A DNA stretch of 64,000 nt from Haliotis asinina (Eukaryota; Mollusca; Gastropoda; Lepetellida; Haliotidae), in contig NC_090295.1 in NCBI RefSeq assembly GCF_037392515.1, forward strand, positions 25,708,501-25,772,500, given 5' to 3'. This document shows, one piece after another, positions 21,972-34,804 of this stretch. Below the pieces are notes generated by a model. It was not told the DNA's origin. It did not search any database and saw only the letters and a list, made by a program, of their open reading frames with translations. Both the position numbers and the translations under genes were made by a program. Each line of letters starts with the position of its first letter. The first letter of the stretch is position 1.

Positions 21972-24900
21972 CCAAGTGTCTCCAATTTGGTGACAACCTA
22001 TACTGGAGAATAACGCAGATACCAGACGATTTCGGTGACCTTGACCTTCAAGTTCACCACGACACCTGTGTATTTTGCATTCAGCCATATTTAACGTAGA
22101 AGATACCGGTACAAATATCGGTAGATTTGTCGAGGCAACAAATACTCTGTAACATTTGTAGTGATAATTTTGTAGAAAATAAATTTCATTTCCTATTTGA
22201 ATGTAAAATGTATCATGATTTGCGCTGTAAGTATTTTAAAGCAGTACCAGAGTACATGAATCAGGATTATTTTCTGAATACATAATCATGCAGGAACTTT
22301 TCAATACCAACTACCTGTTATTACATTAAGGAAGCATTGTCATTGCGTTATTTATACATATGAATCTACATATGACTGTAAAATGCCACTATGGTGTAAT
22401 TACACTTGTTATTTTGTTTTGTACGTGGGCTTAAGGCCTAGTTACGAAATAAACATGCTGTTCCACGACCTGTCAATATCAGACCATAGCAGTAATCTGT
22501 AGAAGGCAGTCAACACATTTATTCAGTCTTCTGTGTTCAGTTTCGATCAGTCTTACACCAACATTTATGAGCCACGAGTTTCAACCCAAACCGAGAACTG
22601 AACTCGCAGTTCAGTCATCAGTGTGAAATCCGAAGCAATCTTACATCAGCACTAAGCACCACTAGCGGTCTTCAACAGACGCGGCAGGAATCAAAAGTGA
22701 TCTGTAGTCAACTTTGTGGAATCACCAACAGCTATCTTCAACCAACTGCATTGAGCCACAAGCAGTCTTAAACCAACCACCAAGAACCACAATCTTTAGC
22801 TAACTGTGTGAAATCACAAGTGGTCTTTAACCAGCTAGGTGTAATCACAAGTGATAGAGCCTGAATCAGCATTTTGAAATTTACAATTTTCAGTCATTAT
22901 TGTAAGACCATAAGCTATCTATCAACAGCAAATCCACAAACAAATGTTTCAAAATTTTAATAGATTGCGAAGGACATCTTCCAGCTGGAAATGTGTCAAC
23001 AAAACACAACAGCGAAGGTCGTGGTGCCCTCGTTGGCAAAGCGTTTTGAAACCACAAGCTTCGTTATGGTTAACGACTAACGCATAACCGGACCACAAAC
23101 ACTCATGGAAAATCACTACATGCACTCATTCAAGCACGTGTTACCAAAAGCAACCACGTGTAAGCAGGAAGGCACCTTCGACCGCGACCTCCCCACATCA
23201 CACTGTCATCAGTCCAGCATCCGACATGCGGGGACCATGATGTCACATCATCTATATACTTTCACTCATCAAGGATGTATGAAATCCGCATCTTTCACAG
23301 CGTGTCTACGATAAAATGACGGCACTATCATCAATCACATATTTTATCATCATCTTAATTGTGAGGGCCATATGACCTCCCCTTTGAGGCCATGACCCCA
23401 ATCAAAAGATGAAACGTGCCTAAGCCCCAAATTTCAAGATGGCGGTTGTGGAAGTCCCGATTGATGATCTTTCCGGAATTGAAGTTCCCGAATCAACTGC
23501 ACGAACTTCAGTTGCTGTGTTGCCCGTCAAAGGCAGCAATCAACGGAAGGATTGAACCGCATGTGACTCACACAATAGATGTAGAGCGAGTGATGCTGAG
23601 CAGCTCACTTAGCGCTGAAAGCAGGGATTTGTCTGCTCTGGCAAACATGGAGGGCCAAGTCAGACGTTGCCTCACATTGCACAATTGGGTAATGACTCGG
23701 GTAATATGATGTTTGTATATGATATATTGATCTCTGTTAAGGTAGCCACAAAGAACTAATACAGTAAGTAATGCTTAGGATTCAACGTAACCAGTGCCAC
23801 TATTTACCATAGAGAGCCGCGTCAGACAGTTCAGTTCTAATCTGCATGTCCTCTGTGACATGATCCAGCACCTACGTGTATAATTGGGAAGGTGGCCCCA
23901 GTGTGGTAAAACCGCTATAGTCGGACACATTGAAGCATGTGGCACGAAACTGTCCGAAGCGACAGGCGCATATTACTAATTACATATCTCCGTCAGACAT
24001 TGAACATATAACTGTCATGACCTTACAAGACAAACTATCGTTCATCGTTTAACACGGATCTCTTTGTGATTTTTGTACTAATAACAATGCCTTAGACCCA
24101 TTGTGACTCAAATGTACTCCTTTGACAATATCCCAGGAATAGCGCCAGGCACTTATCTTCAAAGCCAATGACTCCTCGGCGATTTAATTCAGGTCGGACT
24201 GATCTGTTTAATTGATACCGTGTTCAAATTCAAAAGCCTTCACGTTTCAGAGCCACAGGAAAATCAATTTAAGGGTTACAACCCAGGCACATAGTCCAGT
24301 TGACATCAAGGTCGCCAGTGGCACTCTGATTGTGAAAGGATAAAGAATTCGTCATCAATTTCTGAAATCTCCACTGATGAAAGCGTGAGCAATCAGCCAA
24401 ACAGCAGTCAAAACACCAAGACCAAGACAGCTAATTAATTTTTGTCAGCTCAGCAATGACCGAGACTAGACGACGATATCAATCATATTTTTGATAATGA
24501 TGAAATGGAAAACGAGGCCATGACCCCTGACACTGTCCGCTCGAAATGCGTTAAACCCTTCACTTCGTATAATAAAATTAACAGGATTATGTTTGTGGTA
24601 AATATTGTGGTCAGTTTGGTCAAAGAGATAACCACATGTCTAGTTGAAGACACTGAGACCCCCCCTTGACCATAGCAGTACTGGACAATAGACTTTATTG
24701 GGTTGGCAAGATGGACTGGCGTCCGACTTTCATCATTCATGACAAGCCATTATCATTACCAGTTTAGGGTCATTTCTCTCGGCCAGAAAATCTGTCGAAA
24801 AAGCGACTCTTTGTTTACGTATTTGTAAGCGTTCACTGAGCGCGATAACCAGGACACGAGAGATTTGTGTGCAGCCTTCTCACGAAATATGATGCTAAAC

Positions 24901-25040
24901 ATGAGGCAGCAATGGATTTATAACACTACAAGTTGTTCCAACAGTTGCTGTGAAAGAAATCTGTACTGAATATTAGGTTTCTGTGGTGGTCTGATAGTTC
25001 TGTGTATCAGACCACTACACATCTGTAGAGACAGTTTTTA
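21972..25040. other. No gene recognised; diffuse degenerate repeats
   Basis: Between 22500 and 22900 phrases such as AACCAAC, GAACCACAA and GTGGTCTTTAACCAG recur at roughly 50-bp spacing, suggesting an old decayed tandem array. ORFs at 23416-23709 (97 aa) and 24483-24740 (85 aa) have no recognisable motifs. Confidence 0.4.
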
Positions 25041-25044
25041 TATA

Positions 25045-26165
25045 GTAGTGGAACATGGGCGTACTAGGAAGAGACAGTTGTATGGTAGTGGAACATGGGC
25101 GTACTAGGAAGAGACAGTTGTTTAGTAGTGGGACATGGGCGTAGTAGGAAGAGCAATGGTACATTAGTGGGACATGGGCGTAGTAGGAAGAGACAATGGT
25201 ATAGTAGTGGGACACGGGTGTAGTAGGAAGAGACAGTTGTATGGTAGTAGGACATGGGAGTAGTAGGAAGAGACAATTGTATGGTAGTTGGACATGAGCG
25301 TAGTAGGAAGAGACAATTGTATGGTAGTAGGACATGGACGTAGTCGGAAGAGACAATGGTATGGTAGTGGGACATGGACGTAGTAGGAAGAGACAATGGT
25401 ATGGTAGTGGGACATGGACGTAGTCGGAAGAGACAATGGTATGGTAGTGGGACATGGACGTAGTAGGAAGAGACAATGGTATGGTAGTAGGACATGGACG
25501 TAGTAGGAAGAGACAATGGTATGGTAGTGGGACATGGACGTAGTAGGAAGAGACAGTTGTATGGTAGTGGGCCATGGGCGTAGTAGGAAGAGACAGTTGT
25601 ATGGTAGCGGGCCATGGGCGTAGTAGGAAGAGACAGTTGTATGGTAGTAGGACATGGACGTAGTAGGAAGAGACAGTTGTATGGTAGTGGGCCATGGGCG
25701 TAGTAGGAAGAGACAATGGTATAGTAGTGGGACATGGACGTAGTAGGAAGAGACAATTGTATGGTAGTGGGACATGGACGTAGTAGGAAGAGACAATGGT
25801 ATGGTAGTGGGCCATGGGCGTAGTAGGAAGAGACAATGGTATAGTAGTGGGATATGGACGTAGTAGGAAGAGACAGTTGTATGGTAGTGGGACATGGACG
25901 TAGTAGGAAGAGACAGTTGTATGGTAGTGGGACATGGACGTAGTAGGAAGAGACAGTTGTATGGTAGTGGGACATGGACGTAGTAGGAAGAGACAATTGT
26001 ATGGTAGTGGGACATGGACGTAGTAGGAAGAGACAATGGTATAGCAGTGGGACATGGACGTAGTAGGAAGAGACAGTTGTATGGTAGTGGGACATGGACG
26101 TAGTAGAAAGAGACAGTTGTATGGTAGTGGGCCATGGACGTACTAGGAAGAAAGAGTTGCATAGT
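25045..26165. repeat. Minisatellite, 40-bp unit, about 28 copies
   Basis: The unit is TATGGTAGTGGGACATGG then ACGTAGTAGGAAGAGACAGTTG. Variants include GACAGTTG/GACAATGG/GACAATTG and GACATGGACG/GCCATGGGCG. Forty is not a multiple of three and the antisense unit lacks stops in all frames, so all three minus frames are open for 346-372 codons. These ORFs are artefacts. Confidence 0.97.
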
Positions 26166-26962
26166 ATCATGGGCACATCCACGTTTGTTCATAGTGAGTA
26201 CGTGCATGGCGACAAAGCATAAAGAAACATCACTGCTATACGGTCACCATCTATATATCTATGTTAGCTACGGTGTGCATGACGTGTGCTTTATAGTGAA
26301 ATATGTTGTCAGCTGTGATGAAATACCAAGCTGTGCTCCCGGTGTCACGAGAGGTCATGACTTGACCTCAAAAGGTCATAGTTAAAATAGAGCATAAAAT
26401 TACCATCAATTATCTCCTTCTATCTGTCTATAATGTAAACACACCCTCCTGTTATCTACGCGTTCGGCCATACACTGAGATCCGCACATGTGGTCATCCA
26501 CTCAGGTCAACTGACCGCAGTATTTACACAACATAATCCCCTTGGATCTATGAGACAGTTGTTTATACAGAGTGAAATATGTGACGCAGTGATGACGGCA
26601 GCACCACAAACATGCATGATGACTGCGCCTGTCGTCCACGGTGCTGTCGGCATAGGGATAATGCAAGCACTCTGATTGATGAGGAATCAGGCTTTACATT
26701 AACTAATATATGGTATTTTGAGTGAAACCGCCTGTAATGCACACGTCAAGCCTGGCCTTCCTTCAGGAACAGGTTCTGAGTCTCGAATCCCACTTGGGCT
26801 ACTTTCCAGTTTCAATCGACTTTGTAAACGGAGTGACATTTCGACGAGAACTAGGAATTGCGTGATTCTGCAACCACAGAATACGGTTTATAAATGTGAT
26901 GTTGTATCAGTGTTGTAGTGACAGGAGATCACCTGAGCATGGCGTGTTGTGGCAACAATGTG

Positions 26963-27112
26963 TCAGTGAGTAAGGCTTTCCGTCGCTGTTAGCAATATTC
27001 CAGCATCATCACTGCGAGTGACACCAGAAATGAGCTTCACACATTGTACCCATGCTGGTAATCTAACCCTGGTTTTAGGCGTGATTGACTGAATGCTCTA
27101 AGGACTAAACTA
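26963..27112 (-). mobile_element. tRNA-headed SINE, minus orientation
   Basis: CAGTGAGTAAGG, CGCTGTTAGCAATATTCCAGC and ACACCAGAAATGAGCTTCACAC are followed by a decayed tRNA part (AATCTAACCCTGG). It matches the copy at 4353-4505. Confidence 0.75.
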
Positions 27113-27214
27113 GCCCACTTTCTACCTTTTTCAGTTTAAACGTAGTGTCAAACGTACACATATTAAAAAACTGGGTGTTTGTCAAAATAACCGTTAAACC
27201 AACTGTATATATAT

Positions 27215-27695
27215 GAAATGTTGTAGCGGACACAGAGTAACAGTTAAAACAAACTGAGATGATATGTTGTAGCGGGCACAGAGTAACAGTTTAAACAAAT
27301 TTAAATGATATGCATGCTGTAGTGTTCACAGTTAAAGCAGCTAGAACTGAAACGCTGTAGCGGACACAGTGTAACCCCTAAACCAACTAATATAATACGC
27401 TGTAGCAGGCACAAAGTAACAGTTAAACCAATTTGATGTGTTGTTACGGGCACAAAGTAACAGTGTCATTAACTTGGTATGATGTGTTGTAGCAGACACA
27501 GAGTAACAGTGAAACTAGTTTAATATATATGTTGTTAGCGGTCACAAAGTAACAGTGAAACTAGTTTGATATATATGTTGTAGCGGGCACAGAGTAACAG
27601 TGAAACTAGTTTGATATATATGTTGTAGCGGGCACAGAGTAACAGACACACCAACATGATTTGTTGTAGCGGACACAGAAGCAACAGTTAAACCA
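27215..27695. repeat. Degenerate tandem array, about 45- to 60-bp unit, about 10 copies
   Basis: Core phrases are TGTTGTAGCGGGCACAGAGT, AACAGTGAAACTAGTTTGAT and ATATATG. The last few copies are most alike; the first copies have drifted. No coding potential. Confidence 0.85.
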
Positions 27696-27699
27696 AGTA

Positions 27700-30600
27700 C
27701 GTACGGGCTGTTTTAGGTCCCAGACCAGGTACAAATGCAGGATACTGGACTATATCATGAGTTCCCATTAATTAATTTCTGTTCCCCAGCTCGTTAAAGT
27801 ACACGACCTGTTATTTAAACAATGACAGTGATGTGGGTCTGTGTACTCCAGATATTCCTCAGAAATTATGCTATCTGAGTTGTGTAGGATTACCTCCGTG
27901 GTTGAGTTTGGTGTTGTTAGTCCGAATGAAAAACTCAGTATACAAGTAATGAGTAAACAGTCGTAAATGTACACACAACTGTGATCATTTACGTGCCTTT
28001 TATGTCAAAAATTCTGATATTGATCATACCACTTAACACATTGTCGTATCTCTCACTGCGTCATCAGCAAAACTGTAAAAACAAAACTCTCTTTGTTTCT
28101 TTTTACTATTATTAGTCAGATAATTTTAAACTTGTACGAAAGTGTTCATATCTTAAACTTGTTGTTTGTCAAGTCAACCCAGAGCAGGCAAGGGGTTTAA
28201 AATATAACAGATAAAGAGGACCATCCCGTTACACACAAATACACTCACTTAAATATAAAACCGGACTTGTTATATACGTGCATGACCCTGTGATATGCTA
28301 GACACACATGAGATCAGTGATACGTAATATCCTGCAAGACACCATTGTGTTATCGAATACTGGGAAAATCAATTACAAACGTGTCGGGTAATGCTATTGT
28401 CCTCTGTGGTAACTAATACCCTTATTGCGTCTCGGTTGTGTAACAGATACCATTGCCTGTTCTGCCCCTGCCGGTAATCGCAAGTTGTGGGGTTAGTGTA
28501 GGCGGGGGTAATTGATTTACGCTGCTGCATACATTGTTGCCAGGGGGAGGAGCACGTGGCCCCGTGTCGGGTGTCTTCCTGAAGTAGCCACCCAGATAGG
28601 TGTGTCAAACCAGTGATACTTCACAGATATTGCGGCCGTTTCGGGGATTACTTGGGGGTTAGCTGGTGCTTGCAAGTTACCTTTGTCCTAAACAAAGAAC
28701 TAGTATCTGAAATGAAATACTGTTCATTAAAATAAACATAAAATATAATGAAAAGAAGCCTTAACTGATTCTCAATTTTCCCGAAACTGTTGAAATCTAG
28801 TCTTGCCAAATGTTCAAGACTTACATGGGATTTCTTGGATATATATGTTTCTGTGTCTGTATGGCGTACTGGCGTTCACCTGGTTCCTTCACCATGTTAT
28901 TGCAGACATGCGAGATCTACTACGTTGACGTTGTTTTTGTGTATTTAAATCAGCACTCAGCAATATTCCACTATTAAGTATATATTCGAGTCTGAACGAG
29001 TAACTGATGTTCTGAGCACGGTTTCATGCCGTCGGTGTACAATGTTATGTCATGTGACGACTTGTTCCATTTAATCGCTTCTAACGACCAGCATAGTTCC
29101 ACAGACCTACTGCTGACAGAGATCCACACCTCAGTATTTTTGATGCTATCAATTTCTCCACTGCTACTACAATTTCCCACATCTAAGCACGGAGGTCGTG
29201 TCAATTCGCTGATCGCAACTTCAAAGCGTTTCAATAGGCGCGGATTTTGAACCGAAGCAATCAATAAAGATAATGTGTGTCATTCTACTCTAGAAGTAGA
29301 CCTGTGTAAATATTACAGTGTATAGGCTCGGGAGATCTAAGTATGGTGTCTTTGATTTGCTACCTCATTAATATAAAACCAAATACGTAAGTGTAGGTTC
29401 TCAAAAGAATCCAGAAGAAATGCGCCCCGGAATTCAATCCACATTACGTTTATTTTGGCAACTCCATCACAAAATAATATGGCCTTCCTCTTTGCTGTTC
29501 CAATTTTGTGAGATAGTTATGTAATTATTGATGTGACATTTCTTAAGTAGACCACAGGAAGATGGGTAAGAACTAATCCCCTTAAAAAGTGTCACTGAAA
29601 ATACTCCAAAAATGCTTCATTTCAGTTCACTCGCGGCAATGAAATACATTCTATATATAGCTGAACTCAAGGTTCTGACGATTAAAATCTAAAGTGATTC
29701 TTGCAAGGTTCTGAAAGGGCACTTCACTATCATTACAGAGTATCATGTAGGCCTTGCATGCTGCCAATAGTCTTGTAATTACAATTCAGTATTGTGTAAC
29801 ACTGGAAAAACATTATTCGTACCCTGTCTACTGATAGGGAATGTGAAAGAAGTGCTTTCTTGTAAATCTCTCCAATATTGCCCTTTCTTGAATCAGGACC
29901 ACTCTGTGACTCATCTTACTGTCCAATTACACAAAACACTTGTGGTAAATTTCAACAGTTGAAAGCGCAATGGTGATCAATAGAACCCGCTTATACTGGT
30001 TTCCTACGGCGGCTTATAACTTTCCATAGAAGCTCCTATCGGCCACAGTAAAATATATCTGTACCTCATTTATCACTGAAAGAAAAAAGTCACCCTGCAC
30101 CACTGCATTGTGGCCGAGCTGCTTATTGTGCTTCTGTCAGACCCACTCCCAATTGCAAGCAGTAAAGGTAGAAATCTGGAGTATAGGAGCATTTACTGCA
30201 CGGCCTGGATTCCTTGTGGTTTCTTTATATCTGTTTATTTAAACAAGTCGTAGTTTCAGTAAAAAATACCTCTCCTTAAACTCACCGCGAAATGGCGTTT
30301 GCTTTGTTTCGAAACTGCAAAAGGAAGCATAGCGCGCCCATTCCGTGACGGCTTGATAACGCCTACATAATGATTAGTGTACCTAAATACTTAATTGATT
30401 TCAACAGACAGCAATTCAATCCTCTCCTTATTGTACCCCTGATTCCTGCACTATCATACGATACTGTGAAGGGTGCGTCTCCTCCTTAGAACTGTGACGT
30501 GTTAATTGCTCAATGTCTCCCCCATTAATCTTCAGCAGAACTAATACAGATTGGTTACACGGCGTGGAGCACAAGTGTTTCTGTTGGTATTTCCTGAACA

Positions 30601-31120
30601 TAGTTTTGTTTTACTGGGTCACGAAACCCGTTTTGGCCGTTTCCTGTTGGTATGTTGTCGTCAACAGTAGATATCTGCACCGTTATCACCTGATCATTAC
30701 TAGTATTGTAAGCGTGTTATTGTGTGTGTTGGCAACAATGAGGGACGGGTTGTGTTGATGTAACTTTTTGGTAGGTGTCTTATGCGGTCGTGGGTGAATG
30801 ACTTGATGTGTAAACCAGATTTACATATGTTATGTTGTAACTACTCATCACAACAATACCGCCAAAAAACAGTTATGTCAAACGAGTCACTGGTGTAATA
30901 AAGAAACACAAAACTGAATAACCTGCCTAATACTCATGCAATAATTCAATCTATCTGCCATTTTTCAGTGAACGCAACTGATTAGTGTTTGCCGCAGCTA
31001 TAAGAGACGCTCCGGTTATATCGTGGCTTGTCAGCGTTATGTAGGAGAAAAGACATAAGGGTATTTGACGTTTACTACTGTTTTGAAACCTTGGAGTGTG
31101 TGTTTGGTGCTTGCCATGTC
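27700..31120. other. Single-copy-looking DNA with one SINE scrap; no gene recognised
   Basis: A SINE tail fragment in minus orientation is discernible near 28951-29015 (CAGCACTCAGCAATATTCCAC, TTCGAGTCTGAACGAG). Small ORFs such as 30513-30758 are hydrophobic but have no start context, splice support or family motif. Confidence 0.4.
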
Positions 31121-31124
31121 TGGC

Positions 31125-31746
31125 ATTCCACAACTTGCTGTCTGTCAGAGTCACCTTGGACCACCTAGCCACCAGTGTCCGTCCATATACACCACCCATC
31201 CTGCACAGTCTGAGATTCCACAACTTGCTGTCTGTCAGAGTCACCTTGGACCACCTAGCCACCAGTGCCCGTCCATATACACCATCCATCCTGCACAGTC
31301 TGAGATTCCACAACTTGCTGTCTGTCAGAGTCACCTTGGACCACCTAGCCACCAGTGTCCATCCATATACACCATCCATCCTGCACAGTCTGAGATTCCA
31401 CAACTTGCTGTCTGTCAGAGTCACCTTGGACCACCTAGCCACCAGTGCCCGTCCATATACACCACCCATCCTGCACAGTCTGAGATTCCACAACTTGCTG
31501 TCTGTCAGAGTCACCTTGGACCACCTAGCCACCAGTGTCCGTCCATATACACCACCCATCTTGCACAGTCTGAGATTCCACAACTTGCTGTCTGTCAGAG
31601 TCACCTTGGACCACCTAGCCACCAGTGCCCGTCCATATACACCATCCATCCTGCTCAGTCTGAGATTCCACAACTTGCTGTCTGTCAGAGTCACCTTGGA
31701 CCACCTAGCCACCAGTGCCCGTCCATATACACCACCCATCTTGCAC
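31125..31746. repeat. Minisatellite, 90-bp unit, about 6.9 copies
   Basis: The unit runs ATTCCACAACTTGCTGTCTG, CAGAGTCACCTTGGACC, ACCTAGCCACCAGTG, CCGTCCATATACACCA, CCCATCCTGCACAGTCTGAG. Copies differ at only about five positions. The period is thirty codons, so two plus frames and one minus frame are open (219-280 aa). Confidence 0.95.
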
Positions 31747-34180
31747 GAATATTGATAGTCGCTGATCGGAATCTGTATTATCACATGATACATTCATCTC
31801 ATGTATACATTCTCCTGTATTATGAATTCTTTCTACGTATATGGACTATTTAAAACAAATATTATTTATAATATTATATTTTATGCGTATCATATATGTT
31901 ACATTCTCACCGTGTGTCTAGCTATACTATCGAGTATGTTACATTATTCTTCTACACACATACTACATGTGTTAATTCTGGAGTACAGATCTGCAACATT
32001 CCCACATGTCGCCTTTCTGTGCGTTCTACAATGTTATTATGTCACGTTCTACCTCATACGTGAGGATCTAATGATAGGTAGTAAACATTGAGATTAGCGT
32101 TATTATAATATTCAAGATGTCAGGAGCAGGACCGAGTTCCATAGAAATTGACCGTTATTATCTATTCACGTTGTAAGGCCTAGAAAAGCTGGAATATTGT
32201 GTTCCTACAACCAATCGTTTGGTCAGCTTTTCCGTGTGCTTTGTGACGGCATAATAACTTTGGGGGCCTTTTCCTATTGTTTGGAGGGGTCCACTTGATG
32301 ATGACGTTGTTGTGCCTCTCAGTGTCAGTGTATGTGAAAGTAAATTATAATTATGTAAGAATACTCAAAGTTTGATTATATACATCACCACACTTTGTTT
32401 AACGGTTCTAAATGCAACCAAGATCTGTTAGATCAAGAGGCAACCTAACACTTAAGAAACAACGGTACTTTTATCTCGTAACTGTTTATTGTCGTGTTAC
32501 GAATGATTTAAAAGACTCGTTAAACCTGTCCATTATGTGATTAACTGATATTGTTTTTTCAGGAACACATTGTGGGTCATTCTTTTTCGTTCGGAAAATC
32601 TCTTTCGTTAATCCTTTCTATCAAACTAAACAAAACTGATATTTTTCGTTAAATTCAAACTGACGATTCAAATATATGATTTAAGACAAACCTGACCAGA
32701 TCATCTGACACAGAAAAAACATGGGTTTTCTCTTGACCGTTTCAAAACAGAGTTATTTCCCCTGAAACGTTTGTGACTCGTGCACCTTTTTTCTGCGAAA
32801 ATCAATTGGAGAAGACTGACGTGTTAGTCACTGCGTCGCACAGGGACCGTCCGAGCAAGATGGATTATACGTCACACGAGGGGGTCAAAGGATCACATGA
32901 CAATCAATATTCAGAAAATCCCAAATTTAAGTGACTAATCAACACTGAATTAAAACACGATAAATCAATTAAATGATTTAAAATAGACCCTCTTGAATGA
33001 CATTTGAAGTTGGCTTCAGAAGGGTCAGTTTTATGTAACATAGTGTTGACGTTCAGTTTTTGGCTATAGCATTACGTATAGCTCCACTAGTCGAGGGACT
33101 GGTCTGTCGGGAAACTCTTCCTGGAGGGTGCCGGATTGGTTTGCCGGCGAACAATGAAAGTGGAATATTTGGATCGTTTATCTTGGTGTAGTCCGCACAT
33201 TCAGCAAAATCAGCGGGAGTAAACGACATTGATTGAATTTGTATTTTTATGTTCCAGGGGAAGAAATGGAATATGCACATTTAGTGTAGTAACTGTATAT
33301 GGCAAACCTATGGAACTATGGACCTAAAGTTCCTGTAAATACAGTTTTGGTAAAATCAGATCTTGTTGAAATCCTGTTGAAATCCAATAGCGATTCATTT
33401 TCCGTGGCCAAAACCAACTCGTCACCGAATACGACACAGGTTGTAAAGGTTCTACAAAAAGCTGCTTGGAAATACAGAGAGATAACGTGATTTTGTTCTG
33501 GTATTAAGTTTGCTGTGTGTTCAACGCTAAAAGCAATATCATCACAGATACCTGACGGGGCAGGGAAATAACTGAGTTCGGCACACACAGTCCAGTGATT
33601 GCCATTATTTACAAGCATCCCCGCCGACAGGTGCAATGACACACCCACCATACATTCTGGAGACAACACGGCCCAGGGATGTCCTGGGCTTCTGTGACGG
33701 TTTTAAAACACTTGCTACCTAAACCAGTGTCTAGCCCAGAGTATACTAGAAGCTTAGCAAACTTAAGCCGCACATATATTCACCAAGTATTTAATACACC
33801 GAATGCTCTCCACAAATATTTATTTCACTGCTATGTTTCTCGATTGACAGAAATCGTATCATTAAACAGTGCAAACTCTGTGTAAAATGGTCATTGGAGA
33901 TTTATATATGAACAATTTTGATGCTCTTCAACCAGACGGAAAGCGATCAGTACGGAATTCAAGTGTTTATCAATTCTAAGCTGCTGTTCAGTTGCTTCAT
34001 TGGAATCCTGCATGAAAGGCTGAGGAATTCTTTCGCATTGAGTGTTACATTTAGACCGTCTGTGGATATCTCTAATGACAAGGGAATGTTGACATTGACA
34101 ACAACACTATCTACACCTTGAGGTATGATAAGACAGGTCGTTTTCCAAAACAAACAAAGAGAAACCTCCGTCCAAAGACC
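31747..34180. other. AT-rich DNA with minor ORFs
   Basis: Minus-strand ORFs at 33053-33280 (a 58-residue stretch beginning MSFTPADFAECADY), 33316-33669 (117 aa) and 33959-34204 (81 aa) lie downstream of the Cys-rich ORF at 34186-34581 and could be exons. I could not join them with matching splice phases. The plus strand also has an ORF at 33299-33490. None is recognised. Confidence 0.3.
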
Positions 34181-34185
34181 AGTTC

Positions 34186-34581
34186 TTATCTTAAGAGCTG
34201 CCATTTACATCCCTTCTTTGAGGCGAAATGCGTGAAATTGAAAGCGAGTTTGCAAGTCTGGGTGTAGGAGCAGATACGATCACAAGTCTCGGAAGATATG
34301 GAAGCGGGGACGTCAGTGCGAAGACGCATGGTTTTCCTTCTTAAAACATTGTTACAATCGATCGGGAACGAGGTTCGATAACGACAATGCCGAAACGTAA
34401 TACGGCAAGTATTGAAATCGCGCACAAACATTGATCTCATGAGAATTGCCACTTTACAGATTTGATGAAAACTGCAAGTAAGACATGTAGCTGTTATCAA
34501 ATGACGGGATCGGGGAGAGAAAGTGAGCCAAAGGTACAACAATGACTCAGACACCATCAAGTCAGCCAGTGTTCGCGACAT
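34186..34581 (-). CDS. Cys-rich ORF, possibly a PAN/apple-like exon (hypothetical)
   Basis: A 131-codon minus-strand ORF ends in TAA. Its second half has regularly spaced cysteines: NTCRITFRHC, PIDCNN, ETCDRICSYTQTCKLAF and KKGCKW. The spacing resembles PAN/apple domains of secreted or cell-surface proteins, but I cannot confirm the fold. A strong acceptor (CTTACTTGCAG, about 34467-34477 on the minus strand) lies just before FHQICKV, so the true exon may start there and the upstream part may be intron. The first part (SESLLYLWLTFS) is hydrophobic but not a convincing signal peptide. The gene may extend in either direction. It is not broken by repeats. A chance ORF remains possible. Confidence 0.3.
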   Translation of the reverse strand: MSRTLADLMVSESLLYLWLTFSPRSRHLITATCLTCSFHQICKVAILMRSMFVRDFNTCRITFRHCRYRTSFPIDCNNVLRRKTMRLRTDVPASISSETCDRICSYTQTCKLAFNFTHFASKKGCKWQLLR

Positions 34582-34804
34582 TCACACAAAACAGCCACGG
34601 CCTTGGAATTGTGTGAAGGCCTTGTTTAATGCTTGTTTGATGGTTTCTGTTCCACAAGTCTTATTTCACAAAATGGTTGATATATCAGCTGTGGGTATGC
34701 CTCAGTAATTATGTTATCACCCCTTAACAAGTTCCAATATTAATTGTTTACAGGAGAAACGAAAATATTTAAATGCATAATATTTTAAATGAGTACTGAA
34801 GAGT

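Noticed and set aside
25015..26207. Three overlapping antisense ORFs of 346-372 aa
   Set aside because: They are different readings of one 40-bp minisatellite; all frames being open follows from the unit lacking stops, and there is no non-repeat coding part.
32862..32935. Short ORF beginning MDYTSHEG as a first exon
   Set aside because: It ends after 24 codons, has no usable donor that I could support, and no motif.
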